Below are positions 55,776-63,902 of a DNA stretch of 64,000 nt, piece by piece. How positions within the stretch are numbered: position 1 is the stretch's first letter; each line of letters opens with the position of its first letter. Made by a program: the position numbers and the translations under genes. The stretch comes from Alcaligenes faecalis. GTDB taxonomy: Bacteria > Pseudomonadota > Gammaproteobacteria > Burkholderiales > Burkholderiaceae_B. Under the pieces are notes generated by a model. It was not told the origin of the DNA. It saw nothing but the letters and a program-made list of their open reading frames with translations, and did no database searches. Where the stretch lies: positions 3,449,634 to 3,513,633 of the forward strand of contig NZ_CP031747.1 of assembly GCF_005311025.1 (NCBI RefSeq), read 5' to 3'.

Positions 55776-56681
55776 ATGCTTACCAGTGATCATCTTGAGC
55801 TCTTGCTTGCCGTGGTTGAACACGGCTCCTTCTCCGCCGCCGCGCGGGCGTTGCGCCGCACACAATCGGCCGTCAGCATGGCCGTGGCCAATCTGGAGGC
55901 CGAGCTGGATCTGTCGCTTTTTGACCGCAGCCGACGTGAACCTGTACCCACGGCCGAACTACTGGCCATGCTGCCCGACGCCAAGCTGATCGCCAGCCGC
56001 TTGCAGAGTTTGCGACTGCATTTGCAGGAATTATCGGGGGGATTGGAAAGCCATTTACGGCTGGGTATCGTGTGCGATGTCGATCCCGAACCGGCGTTGA
56101 TTGCCTTGCAGGCTCTGGAGCAACGCTATCCCGGTCTGGACATAGAACTGCGAACCGCGCCCCAAGACGCGCTGGTCGAAGCACTGCAAAAGCGCGAGCT
56201 GGATCTGTGCATTGCCTATGGCGGACGGGAACTGGAAAGCGTGGGGATTGTGCAATCGCTGTGGACCGAAACCATTAGCGCTGTCGCTGCACCCGGCCAT
56301 CCCTTGCTACAGGACAGCCCCAGGCCCCTGGAAGATTTGAAAGCCTACCGGCAGATTGTGATTACCAGCCCCGACAAGGATATACGCAAGGACCGTTCCA
56401 TGCTCAGCCTGCGTCAATGGAAAACGGACAGTCTGCCCATGACACTGGAACTGGTGGAACGGGGATTGGGTTGGGCAAATCTGCCCTTGTCTTGCCTGCG
56501 GCCCTCACTGGAGTCTGGCCGTTTGCACCGTATCCAGTTCTCTACCGGCAGCAATGGTCTGGACTTGCCCATTTATCTTCTGCAATCCAAGGGACAGGAT
56601 GTGGGCAAGGCGCAGGCCCTGTTCAGGCAGGCCCTGCAAGACGAATTGAATACGCGCCTTGCGCCTATTCCGGTACGGTGA
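55776..56681 (+). CDS. LysR-family regulator of the PACE efflux gene (AceR-like)
   Basis: A 301-residue LysR protein: HTH at about 3-62 (L-E-L-L-L-A-V-V-E-H-G-S-F-S-A-A-A-R-A-L ... Q-S-A-V-S-M-A-V-A-N-L-E) and an effector domain. It is divergent from the PACE gene with 97 bases between the starts, so it probably activates it. Its 3' end overlaps the convergent solute-binding protein gene by 17 bases. Effector unknown. Confidence 0.88.
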   Translation: MLTSDHLELLLAVVEHGSFSAAARALRRTQSAVSMAVANLEAELDLSLFDRSRREPVPTAELLAMLPDAKLIASRLQSLRLHLQELSGGLESHLRLGIVCDVDPEPALIALQALEQRYPGLDIELRTAPQDALVEALQKRELDLCIAYGGRELESVGIVQSLWTETISAVAAPGHPLLQDSPRPLEDLKAYRQIVITSPDKDIRKDRSMLSLRQWKTDSLPMTLELVERGLGWANLPLSCLRPSLESGRLHRIQFSTGSNGLDLPIYLLQSKGQDVGKAQALFRQALQDELNTRLAPIPVR

Positions 56682-57390
56682 CATTCGCCTGGCCGCTATC
56701 AGCCAGGAACTGCGCCACCATCCCTTCCTTTTTCTGCCGGGCAATAAAGGCCTCAACCCAGGCATGGGCCAGCGTACGCTCTGACGGCACCGCCATGGCC
56801 TGACGAATCACAGTGAAACTGTCGGGCAGCACACGCAAGCCGCTGCGGGAGCGGGCATAGCGCTCCAAAGGCTGTCGTACGCCCGCAGCGGCATCCAGTT
56901 CTTCTTCCACAAACAGATCAATCGCATCGGCAGAGGTCGTTGCCCGTACCAGATCGGCATGTTTTAAATGACGGCTCAGGAACAAATCGTAGGCCGCCCC
57001 TTTGCCAACGGCAATGCACACGCCTTGCTGATCCAGCTGATCCACGTTCTGAAAGGCGGACTCGTCACGCACCAGATAGGTGCCTTCGATATGCACATAG
57101 GCTTCACTGAAGCGAATCTTTTCCGCACGCTTGGGATCAATCGCCAAAAACGCCAGATCCCACTCGTTCCTGTAGACCGCCTCTACGACAGCCTGGGCCG
57201 CATCGTAGCCATGAAATTGCACGCTCAGGCCCAGCTCTTGCGCCACACTGCGCGCCAGGTCCGCCGAGACCCCTTTGGGCGACTGCTCATTGGCACCGCG
57301 TTGGGCCAGGACGGGATTGCCATAATTCATGGCAACACGCAAAACCCCGCTGGGGGCCAGTTCTGCTGCGACAGCCTGCTTTTGTGTCAT
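56665..57390 (-). CDS. Amino-acid-type solute-binding domain protein without signal peptide
   Basis: A 241-residue protein of the type 2 periplasmic binding fold seen in polar amino-acid ABC transport (G-V-L-R-V-A-M-N-Y-G-N-P-V-L, G-V-S-A-D-L-A-R-S-V-A-Q-E-L-G, W-D-L-A-F-L-A-I-D-P-K-R-A-E-K-I-R-F-S-E-A-Y). Surprisingly the N-terminus (MTQKQAVAAELAPSG) has no hydrophobic signal, and no alternative upstream start giving one was found. It could be a cytoplasmic sensor or enzyme-like relative. ATG at 57390 with a GGAG box. No transporter genes adjoin. Confidence 0.8.
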   Translation of the reverse strand: MTQKQAVAAELAPSGVLRVAMNYGNPVLAQRGANEQSPKGVSADLARSVAQELGLSVQFHGYDAAQAVVEAVYRNEWDLAFLAIDPKRAEKIRFSEAYVHIEGTYLVRDESAFQNVDQLDQQGVCIAVGKGAAYDLFLSRHLKHADLVRATTSADAIDLFVEEELDAAAGVRQPLERYARSRSGLRVLPDSFTVIRQAMAVPSERTLAHAWVEAFIARQKKEGMVAQFLADSGQANVTVPE

Positions 57391-57472
57391 GTAAATGCTC
57401 CGTCATACTTTTAAGAACCCGGTCTTCTACAATAACGCACCTTCCTGTCCCACTACATAATGGAGCGCCTGT

Positions 57473-57874
57473 ATGTCTCGTGATGATCTTGGAAAACTCT
57501 TGCTGCGTGTCACGGTCGGTGTGTTGATCCTGCTGCACGGCATCGCCAAGATACGTTATGGCATCGGAGGAATCGAAAGAATGCTGATCGCCAACAATAT
57601 GCCCGGCTTTCTGGCCTGGGGCGTGTACATAGGCGAAGTGATTGCTCCCGTCCTGATGATTCTGGGTTTTTACGCCCGTGCCGGCGGTTTGATTGTAGCC
57701 ATGAACATGGTCATTGCCTTGTTGCTGGCCCATAGCAACCAGATCGGCAGTTTCAATGCCCAAGGTATTTGGGCCTTGGAGTTGCAAGGCATGTTCCTGA
57801 TTGGTGCGCTCACAGTCGGCTTGATTGGCGCCGGACGCTACAGCCTGGGTGGCGATGGCGGCCCCTGGAACTAA
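57473..57874 (+). CDS. DoxX-family membrane protein
   Basis: A 133-residue protein with four membrane helices and the DoxX signature near the N-terminus (L-L-R-V-T-V-G-V-L-I-L-L-H-G-I-A-K). These proteins are linked to respiratory or redox-stress complexes in some bacteria. Divergent from the solute-binding gene, with a terminator after it. Confidence 0.88.
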   Translation: MSRDDLGKLLLRVTVGVLILLHGIAKIRYGIGGIERMLIANNMPGFLAWGVYIGEVIAPVLMILGFYARAGGLIVAMNMVIALLLAHSNQIGSFNAQGIWALELQGMFLIGALTVGLIGAGRYSLGGDGGPWN

Positions 57875-57900
57875 GGCTGGCCCGATTCATGTGCTAAAAA

Positions 57901-57925
57901 ACGCCCGCTTCGCCGGGCGTTTTTC
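57901..57925 (+). terminator. Rho-independent terminator after the DoxX gene
   Basis: Seven-bp stem ACGCCCG/CGGGCGT (57901-57907, 57914-57920) flanked by A- and T-runs, loop CTTCGC. Confidence 0.88.
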
Positions 57926-58075
57926 TTGGATGATCAAGCATAACCCCCACCTGCCTCCCCTTGTTCACCCTAGCCACTCAGTCCGCTGGTCTCAGGTACC
58001 TCTACGCTCGACGCTACTGCACTTGCACGGGAGTTAAAGTTAGTTGGCGTTGGCGTTGGCACCTGGCTTCTGGCC

Positions 58076-59437
58076 TTAACTCGCCAAGGTCAAATCCAGT
58101 CGTAACCCCCCTTTCTCCGACGCACTGGCTTGCACTTTCCCCTGATAGCTGCGCGCCAGCTCACGCACAATATCCAGTCCCAGTCCAAAGCCTGGATGTC
58201 GCTCATCCGCACGCTGGCCACGACCAAACACACGCTCCAACTGCTCCGGCTCCAGGCCAGGACCATCATCTTCCACCACCAGATGCAGCACATTGTCCTG
58301 CTGCCACACCTGACACCACACATTCTGCGTCGCCCATTTGCAGGCGTTATCCAACAGGTTTCCAGCCATCTCCTGCAAGTCCTGCTCTTCGCCTTTAAAG
58401 ATCAACTCCTGATCGGGTAAATCCAGATGAATCTGCTTGTCGCTATGCAAACGCCCCATCACCCGACACAAGGACTGCAGACAACTAGACACATCCGTAC
58501 GCACACCTATGGCGCGTACCGCCATGGCTCGTGCACGAGACAAGTGGTGGTCAACCTGACGCTGGGCCAAGGCCACCTGCTCGCTAACCAAAGCCGCCAA
58601 ATGCGGATCTTCGGCTTGCGCGGCGTTGCCCATAATTGTTAGCGGGGTTTTGACCGCATGGGCAAGATTTCCCGCCTGCGCCCGTGCGCGATCCACCATA
58701 CCCGCATTAGCACTGAGTACAGCATTGAAATCATCCACCAAGGGTTGAATTTCACTGGGGAAATTGCCACTGACTTGTGGCTCCCGCCCCTCCTGCACAT
58801 CCAGCAAACGACGTCGCAAAAGATGCAGAGGGTACAAGGCCAGCACCACTTGCAAGATTGCCGCCAGGATCAAACCCACGGCCAAACCACCTAGCGACAG
58901 GAACAGAATCCGCTCAAAACGGGCTAATGGTTCGGCCAGCAGCTCCCGGTTGCCGGCCACCATGATCTGCAAGCTTTGTCCCTTGTCATTCACCTCGTCC
59001 AGCTCCTGACGCAACACAACCAGGCGTTGCTTTTCCGGCCCCGTCAGCGACAAGATGCCATTGGGCGAATCGGGAGCATTCACATCCAGAGCCTCGTCCC
59101 ACAAGGAGGTCGAGCGCAAAACCACCGTCCACTGCTCACTGCCCGCTTCCTGGCGCGCAATTTGCCAGTACATGCCCGAATAAGGCTGTTCAAATAAAGG
59201 ATCGCTCAGGCGCGATTGCAGAGTCACCCCATCCGCATTGTCCAGATTCACGTCCGCCATGATCTGGTCCAGATGAGTTTGCAAACGCTGCTCGAACTGC
59301 CGGTAAACGTGGTCTTGAAACAAGCGGTTCAGGCCCAAACCGGCCAGAACAATACTGATCAGAATCCAGGCCAAAGTCCCCAGCAGCAGGCGGCCACGCA
59401 GAGAGCCCAGAATGGTATGACCCCGCAAGGCGATCAT
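58076..59437 (-). CDS. Sensor histidine kinase (PhoQ-like two-component system)
   Basis: A 453-residue inner-membrane kinase: helix at about 18-38, periplasmic sensor domain (40-172), helix at 176-202, HAMP-like linker, then the kinase core. The phospho-accepting His260 is in N-L-A-H-A-V-K-T-P-L; the N box is N-L-L-D-N-A-C-K-W, and G boxes are D-D-G-P-G-L and G-F-G-L-G-L-D-I-V. It overlaps the response regulator stop by 4 bases. The domain order and H-box resemble PhoQ, but the acidic Mg-sensing patch cannot be judged with certainty. Confidence 0.92.
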   Translation of the reverse strand: MIALRGHTILGSLRGRLLLGTLAWILISIVLAGLGLNRLFQDHVYRQFEQRLQTHLDQIMADVNLDNADGVTLQSRLSDPLFEQPYSGMYWQIARQEAGSEQWTVVLRSTSLWDEALDVNAPDSPNGILSLTGPEKQRLVVLRQELDEVNDKGQSLQIMVAGNRELLAEPLARFERILFLSLGGLAVGLILAAILQVVLALYPLHLLRRRLLDVQEGREPQVSGNFPSEIQPLVDDFNAVLSANAGMVDRARAQAGNLAHAVKTPLTIMGNAAQAEDPHLAALVSEQVALAQRQVDHHLSRARAMAVRAIGVRTDVSSCLQSLCRVMGRLHSDKQIHLDLPDQELIFKGEEQDLQEMAGNLLDNACKWATQNVWCQVWQQDNVLHLVVEDDGPGLEPEQLERVFGRGQRADERHPGFGLGLDIVRELARSYQGKVQASASEKGGLRLDLTLAS

Positions 59438-60099
59438 GCTTCAGGGTCCACCAGACGGTAGCCCATACCTCGCACCGTTTCGATATAACCGGCGGGCAAT
59501 TTCTTGCGCAGACGGCCGATAAAAACCTCGATGGTATTGGAGTCGCGCTCGAAGTCCTGAGAATAAATATGCTCGGTCAATTGAGTACGCGACAGCACTT
59601 GGCCAGGGTGATGCATCATGAACGCCAGCAAACGGTATTCATGGCTGGTCAGCGACAAGACCATGCCCGCACAACTGATGGAGGACGAGCGCGCGTCCAG
59701 CTCCAATTTGCCCAGCTGCAAACGTGGGTTCGCCTGACCGGCCGCACGGCGCAGCAAAGCGCGCATACGAGCCAGCAGCTCTTCCATGTGAAAGGGTTTG
59801 GCCACGTAATCGTCTGCACCCGCATCCATACCTTCGACCTTGTCGTGCCAATCATTGCGGGCGGTCAGAATCAGCACCGGCATATTGATGTCCGAAGCAC
59901 GCCAGCGACGCAAGACCGATACCCCGTCCATGCCCGGCAAACCCAGATCCAGCACTACAGCATCAAAGGCCTCTACCTCGCCCTGATAATGGCCTTGCTC
60001 ACCATCATGGGCCACCTGAACGGCATAGCCAGCCCGTTCCAGCGCCTGCTGCAATTGCGATGCCAAGGTAGGTTCGTCTTCAACAACCAGTATCCGCAT
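59434..60099 (-). CDS. OmpR/PhoP-family response regulator
   Basis: A 221-residue regulator. The receiver domain has Glu7-Asp8, the phospho-acceptor Asp51 (V-V-L-D-L-G-L-P-G-M-D-G) and Lys101 (V-A-K-P-F). The C-terminal winged helix has L-T-S-H-E-Y-R-L-L ... I-Y-S-Q-D-F-E-R-D-S-N-T-I-E-V-F-I-G-R-L-R-K-K-L. First of a two-gene unit with the kinase. It is 1 base from the PepSY gene upstream on the same strand, so a three-gene operon is likely. Confidence 0.94.
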   Translation of the reverse strand: MRILVVEDEPTLASQLQQALERAGYAVQVAHDGEQGHYQGEVEAFDAVVLDLGLPGMDGVSVLRRWRASDINMPVLILTARNDWHDKVEGMDAGADDYVAKPFHMEELLARMRALLRRAAGQANPRLQLGKLELDARSSSISCAGMVLSLTSHEYRLLAFMMHHPGQVLSRTQLTEHIYSQDFERDSNTIEVFIGRLRKKLPAGYIETVRGMGYRLVDPEA

Positions 60100-60100
60100 C

Positions 60101-60445
60101 TTAATGTCCTCGGGAATGCGAGCGTTTCACGCCGCGCACAAGCAACACTTTGGCGGTCAAGGCGTCCACTTTCAAACGCAACAGGCGGTTGTCGTCAACC
60201 AGCATGCGCAAGTCATACACCCAGAGCTCAAAGCGCTCGTCATATTCAAACTGCACACGCAGCACTCGTCCGGGATAGGTCTCGCGAACCCGCTTCAGGA
60301 CTTCCCGCAGCGGCAAGGCTTCTCCACGGCGCACGGCTTCGCGGGCCTGATCGTGGCCCCGATAGGCCGGGCCCGGAGGCCAGTACGGGCTGGGGCCGAA
60401 ACGCTCATTAGGAGGGGGAGGTGGGGGGGGGGGGGGGGGCCCCAA
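60101..60445 (-). CDS. PepSY-domain protein with an uncertain, homopolymer-borne 5' end
   Basis: About 114 codons are open, but only the last 85 or so look like protein. R-G-E-A-L-P-L-R-E-V-L-K-R-V-R-E-T-Y-P-G-R-V-L and D-N-R-L-L-R-L-K-V-D-A-L-T-A-K-V-L-L-V form a PepSY domain, common next to PhoP-type systems. The 5' end runs into ten prolines encoded by a run of 17 C and opens only with a TTG. The signal peptide expected for such proteins is missing. A good ribosome-binding site (TGGAGGAAGGAG) upstream leads to an ATG that stops after two codons (TGA) in this frame, while a GTG (60455) would be in frame if the tract were one base shorter. See the repeat entry. Confidence 0.55.
   Translation of the reverse strand: MGPPPPPPPPPPNERFGPSPYWPPGPAYRGHDQAREAVRRGEALPLREVLKRVRETYPGRVLRVQFEYDERFELWVYDLRMLVDDNRLLRLKVDALTAKVLLVRGVKRSHSRGH
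60423..60439. repeat. Homopolymer of 17 G (17 C on the coding strand)
   Basis: An uninterrupted run of 17 G bounded by GT on the left and CCCC on the right, at the 5' end of the PepSY gene. Either a contingency tract of the sort used for phase variation in Bordetella, or an assembly/read artefact at a join. Confidence 0.9.
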
Positions 60446-60496
60446 ATAAGCTCACTGCATGCGCCTGGCTCCTTCCTCCATCAAAGGCTTTAACCC

Positions 60497-60543
60497 GTAC
60501 AGTAATCTGTACAAGTCATACTATTCCCATTAGACTTGTACAG
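60497..60543 (+). promoter_or_regulatory. YefM-YoeB operator with TGTACA cores
   Basis: A 10-bp perfect inverted repeat CTGTACAAGT (60507-60516) / ACTTGTACAG (60534-60543), preceded by an overlapping palindrome GTACAG-TAAT-CTGTAC (60497-60512). The cores TGTACA match the hexamers in the E. coli yefM-yoeB operator bound by the antitoxin complex. Lies 24 bases before the yefM start. Confidence 0.75.
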
Positions 60544-60566
60544 TGAATTGGACAAGTAAGGTTACC

Positions 60567-60821
60567 ATGAAAATCATCTCGTTTTCAGAAGCGCGCAACA
60601 GCTTGAAAGCTGTACTGGATGGCGTAGTCGATGACGCCAGCACCACCATCATCACGCGTCGTGATGCGGAAGACGCTGTAGTCATGTCACTCGATTACTA
60701 CAACAGCTTGATGGAAACCGTCCATCTGCTGCGCTCCCCCGCTAATGCGGAACACCTGAGCCGCTCTATCGAACAATATCGTGCTGGCAAAGCCATGCCA
60801 CGCGAGCCGAGCGATGACTGA
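60567..60821 (+). CDS. yefM: Antitoxin of the Phd/YefM family
   Basis: An 84-residue antitoxin: N-terminal DNA-binding/dimer domain (M-K-I-I-S-F-S-E-A-R-N-S-L-K-A-V-L-D) with I-I-T-R-R-D-A-E-D-A-V-V-M-S-L-D-Y-Y-N-S-L-M-E-T at 32-55, and an acidic, flexible C-terminus that wraps the toxin. ATG at 60567 with a TAAGG box. It overlaps yoeB by 8 bases, the usual order and coupling, and palindromes upstream suit autorepression. Confidence 0.92.
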   Translation: MKIISFSEARNSLKAVLDGVVDDASTTIITRRDAEDAVVMSLDYYNSLMETVHLLRSPANAEHLSRSIEQYRAGKAMPREPSDD

Positions 60822-61077
60822 CCGTTTGTTATGCTGGACTGACGCTGCCTGGATTGACTATGTGTATTGGCAAGGCCAGGACCGCAAGACATTGAAGCGT
60901 ATCAACAAACTGATAGAAGAAGTACGACGTGCGCCATTCGATGGCATAGGCAAACCTGAAGCGCTTAAAGAAAATCTGTCCGGCTTTTGGTCAAGACGCA
61001 TTGATGACACGAATCGCCTGGTCTATGCCGTAGACAAGGCAAGCATCACCATCATTTCTTGTCGTTATCATTATTAA
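60814..61077 (+). CDS. yoeB: YoeB-family mRNA interferase toxin
   Basis: An 87-residue RelE-superfamily toxin that cleaves mRNA at the ribosomal A site. The C-terminal signature is S-C-R-Y-H-Y, with the catalytic His near residue 86; the Glu in A-L-K-E-N-L-S-G and the Arg in S-R-R-I-D-D-T-N-R-L-V-Y are the other active-site residues. All appear intact, so the module should be functional. ATG at 60814 overlaps the antitoxin stop. Confidence 0.93.
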   Translation: MTDRLLCWTDAAWIDYVYWQGQDRKTLKRINKLIEEVRRAPFDGIGKPEALKENLSGFWSRRIDDTNRLVYAVDKASITIISCRYHY

Positions 61078-61196
61078 TCAACCGGACTCTACTAAAGCCT
61101 CCAAAACCCGTCTGAATTCTGGTGCCCCCCCAGTGAGTCGAACACAGCACCCTACAATCCGAAGTGACTAATTCGTCCCTGGCATGTGAGACAAGA

Positions 61197-61517
61197 ATGA
61201 AATGGCTGTTCCTATGCCTGATCATGGTATTGCTACCTCTGAGCACGCAGGCAAGAAACACTCCCTGCTCAGGCAAAAAAGGTGGCATTTCCCACTGCGA
61301 GGGGGAAGTCTTTGTATGCCGTGATGGTTCAGCCAGCGGCAGCAAGCGGTCGTGTCCTGCGTACACCGGCACTGCAGGACAACGTTCGCAGTCCAGGCCA
61401 CAGGCGCTGCAATCCAGCAGCGTTTGCCCCTGCTCCAGTGGAACCTATTGCACCGGCCCTCGTGGAGGGCGCTATTGCGAAACCAGCACAGGTAGCAAGC
61501 GCTATCAGCGCAAATAA
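61197..61517 (+). CDS. Small cysteine-rich exported protein of unknown function
   Basis: A 106-residue precursor with a clear signal peptide (MKWLFLCLIMVLLPLSTQA). The mature part has two halves: N-T-P-C-S-G-K-K-G-G-I-S-H-C-E-G-E-V-F-V-C-R-D-G-S-A-S with C-rich spacing, and a tail C-T-G-P-R-G-G-R-Y-C-E-T-S-T-G-S-K-R-Y. The second resembles the TGPRGG(K/R)Y motif found at the ends of various nuclease-like proteins. Likely periplasmic with disulfides. It follows the toxin-antitoxin module by 119 bases. Function unknown. Confidence 0.7.
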   Translation: MKWLFLCLIMVLLPLSTQARNTPCSGKKGGISHCEGEVFVCRDGSASGSKRSCPAYTGTAGQRSQSRPQALQSSSVCPCSSGTYCTGPRGGRYCETSTGSKRYQRK

Positions 61518-61539
61518 GGGGGCAGCCTGCGGTACTTGC

Positions 61540-61695
61540 TTAGCAATTGCCCTTTTTAGCCTGGCCGGGTGGACAGTGACGCTGCCCATATCCACCGTAA
61601 CCATCCGGATCCACAATCACCGAACCCCTGGGAGTATGGACGGCACAGGCGGAAAGAATAGCTGTCATGGTCAATGCCAAAATAAGTGTTTTCAT
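61540..61695 (-). CDS. Small lipoprotein ending in CPPGQAKKGNC
   Basis: A 51-residue precursor lipoprotein with lipobox I-L-S-A-C (Cys17) after a hydrophobic signal. The mature part is short and glycine-rich and ends H-C-P-P-G-Q-A-K-K-G-N-C, a tail seen in many small proteobacterial lipoproteins of unknown role. ATG at 61695; another ATG one codon upstream. It converges on the cysteine-rich protein gene (22 bases apart). Confidence 0.65.
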   Translation of the reverse strand: MKTLILALTMTAILSACAVHTPRGSVIVDPDGYGGYGQRHCPPGQAKKGNC

Positions 61696-61863
61696 CATTA
61701 TTCTCTGGATTTTAGACTCGCTCATTGTGCTCCAAGGATAAACAACAAGGTGCTACCAATCGCGAGCAAATACAGTTGGGCCTCCAGATGCTTGAATCTC
61801 TTGCTCTAGCCGTGGCTACGCTAGGCACAAACACAGACTTTATGTAATAATTGCGGACTTGTT

Positions 61864-61942
<79 letters not shown>

Positions 61943-62087
61943 TCTCATTCCTCTTTCAAGCATCGGCCCGTACTAATAATAACAATGCCGAACTCGCTTG
62001 TTCCCTGCCGTTTGGCTTGCACCCAGCAACAAACCTGAAGCCCGGGCTTCTTGCTGTTTGAGCAAGTTACCCAGGCCTGAAAAGCGC

Positions 62088-62573
62088 TTATTTATCCGCC
62101 GGCAAGAGCGAAGAATGGTGGCTGACAATCAGCCAATCCCGCCCGTTCCATTGATAGGTATAGGTGTAACGCGCGCCTACGTCCTTGCCGCTGCTGCCCA
62201 TATGAAAGGTATACAGCCCCGAGTCCACTGCCATATTGCAGCCTAGGGTTATCTGTCGTTGCGTTACCCTGCCCTGCGGCTTGCCAGCCAGAAAGTGGTC
62301 GAAATAATCTTCTTTCTCTGCCTTGGTGATGCGGTTTACCCCAGACAGCGTGGGTAGCAGAATCGAGCGCTCTGCATAGTTGTTAACGACGACCTCGGGT
62401 TTGCCGGTTTGTAGCGACTGGTTCCAACGCTCAAACAAAACGGCAACACCAGCCTCGTCTATCGGTGCACAGCTTGGTGAAGATTGGGCACTCAGGCTGC
62501 GTTCTCCCTGGGTCTGTGCCGCGCAACCCGCCAGCACCAGCGTTCCCAACAACACCATGATTTTCTTGCTCAT
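62088..62573 (-). CDS. SnoaL/DUF4440-like lipoprotein
   Basis: A 161-residue precursor with lipobox T-L-V-L-A-G-C (Cys16). The rest is an NTF2-like cone fold of the SgcJ/EcaC kind (V-A-V-L-F-E-R-W-N-Q-S-L-Q-T-G-K-P-E-V-V-V-N-N-Y-A-E-R-S-I-L-L-P-T-L-S ... Y-T-Y-T-Y-Q-W-N-G-R-D-W-L-I-V-S-H-H-S-S-L-L-P). It starts at 62573 behind a GGGAGGTAAGGGA box. Possibly binds a small ligand at the envelope; function unknown. Confidence 0.82.
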   Translation of the reverse strand: MSKKIMVLLGTLVLAGCAAQTQGERSLSAQSSPSCAPIDEAGVAVLFERWNQSLQTGKPEVVVNNYAERSILLPTLSGVNRITKAEKEDYFDHFLAGKPQGRVTQRQITLGCNMAVDSGLYTFHMGSSGKDVGARYTYTYQWNGRDWLIVSHHSSLLPADK

Positions 62574-62851
62574 TTCCCTTACCTCCCTCTCGTTTTTATG
62601 AGGCGGATAGTAGCATCGGTGCCTAATCATTAGCGTTTAACGCTGGTCGAGGCGACGTACTACAAACGTTCGGGAATGAGTGGGACATTGTGGGGCTGAA
62701 CCTCCTTACTTAGTCTTGATCGTGCCCGCCCAGGCCTTTTATCTATGTGTAAGTGCACCAACAACAATTGTTAAAGTTTGTTTTATACAGGAACCCTTCG
62801 CCGCCTAGTCATTAAAATCGCTTCTCTTTATATAAGTAGAAGGGGAAGTTC

Positions 62852-63610
62852 ATGACTTTTCGTATGGGTGCATTGGCCGCTATGCTGGCCGTCGCTGGCC
62901 TGACTGCAGGCTGTCAGACAATGGATGTGGGTGGCATGGTCGGTGCCGGCAGCAAGGCTGTCCAGGCGTTCAATTTGTCCGATCAGGAAGTGATTGCTCT
63001 GTCGGATCAGTCCTGCAAGCAGATGGATGCTGAAAACAAAGTGGCCAGCCCCAACAGCAAGTACAACAAGCGCCTGCAACGTGTCGTTAAGCCATTGGCG
63101 AAACAGTTGAACGGTCAAACACCGAACTTCAAGGTTTACCAGACTCAGGAAGTGAACGCCTGGGCCATGGCTAACGGTTGTATCCGTGTGTATGCCGGTC
63201 TGATGGACAAGATGAACGACGACGAACTGCGCGGCGTGATCGGTCACGAAATGGGCCACGTTGAACTGGGCCACAGCAAGAAAGCCATGCAAACCGCCTA
63301 CGGCCTGTCCGCTGCTCGTGACGCTGCTGCCGCCACCGGTAACGGCGTGGTTGCTCAGTTGAACTCCAGCCAATTGGGCGAACTGTCCGAAGCCTTCCTG
63401 AACGCTCAGTTCTCGCAATCGCAAGAATCCGACGCTGACGACTACTCCTTTGACCTGCTGACCGAGCGCAAGCTCAAGACCCAGGGTCTGGTTTCTGCCT
63501 TTGAAAAACTGGCAGCTCTGGACGGCGGCGAAAGCAGCGTGATGAGCTCGCACCCCGGCTCCAAAGAACGCGCCCAGCGTATGCAACAGCGCATCGACGC
63601 GGCTAAATAA
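62852..63610 (+). CDS. M48-family metalloprotease lipoprotein (LoiP/YggG-like)
   Basis: A 252-residue precursor with lipobox L-T-A-G-C (Cys21) and the zinc motif H-E-M-G-H at residues 132-136, followed by V-E-L-G-H-S and the third ligand in S-Q-E-S-D-A-D-D-Y. Length and layout match LoiP, an outer-membrane-associated protease that cleaves misfolded envelope proteins under low osmolarity. Strong AAGGGGAAG ribosome-binding site. Single gene with a terminator. Confidence 0.92.
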   Translation: MTFRMGALAAMLAVAGLTAGCQTMDVGGMVGAGSKAVQAFNLSDQEVIALSDQSCKQMDAENKVASPNSKYNKRLQRVVKPLAKQLNGQTPNFKVYQTQEVNAWAMANGCIRVYAGLMDKMNDDELRGVIGHEMGHVELGHSKKAMQTAYGLSAARDAAAATGNGVVAQLNSSQLGELSEAFLNAQFSQSQESDADDYSFDLLTERKLKTQGLVSAFEKLAALDGGESSVMSSHPGSKERAQRMQQRIDAAK

Positions 63611-63641
63611 GCCCCTTCGACGCAGCGAATCGCATGCCGCT

Positions 63642-63673
63642 AACCCGTCCGCTTTTGCGGGCGGGTTTTTTTA
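63642..63673 (+). terminator. Rho-independent terminator after the M48 protease gene
   Basis: Eleven-bp stem AACCCGTCCGC / GCGGGCGGGTT (63642-63652, 63657-63667; one T-G pair), loop TTTT, T-run to 63672. Confidence 0.9.
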
Positions 63674-63902
63674 TGGGGATTCCAGGGATCACAAGTCAGG
63701 ATGCAGCACAGCATCGGGCCGCCGCTACCAAACGCTGGATGCTCGGCCAGGAACTTTTTACCCGTACGATGAACCAATCAGACATTACCAACACCCGTAC
63801 TCCCTCGAACGCCCCTGCCTGACAAGCAGTCCAGCTACAGCAAAGCCTGGTCTGTAAATCCTTACTTTTCGTCGCGGTGGCGCCATAAACCAATACCTGC
63901 TT

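Noticed and set aside
58038-58065. Three TTGGCG units upstream of the histidine kinase stop
   Set aside because: Only three imperfect copies; too short to call a meaningful repeat.
63634-63822. 62-codon open frame after the M48 protease
   Set aside because: It overlaps the terminator hairpin, has no ribosome-binding site and no recognisable pattern.
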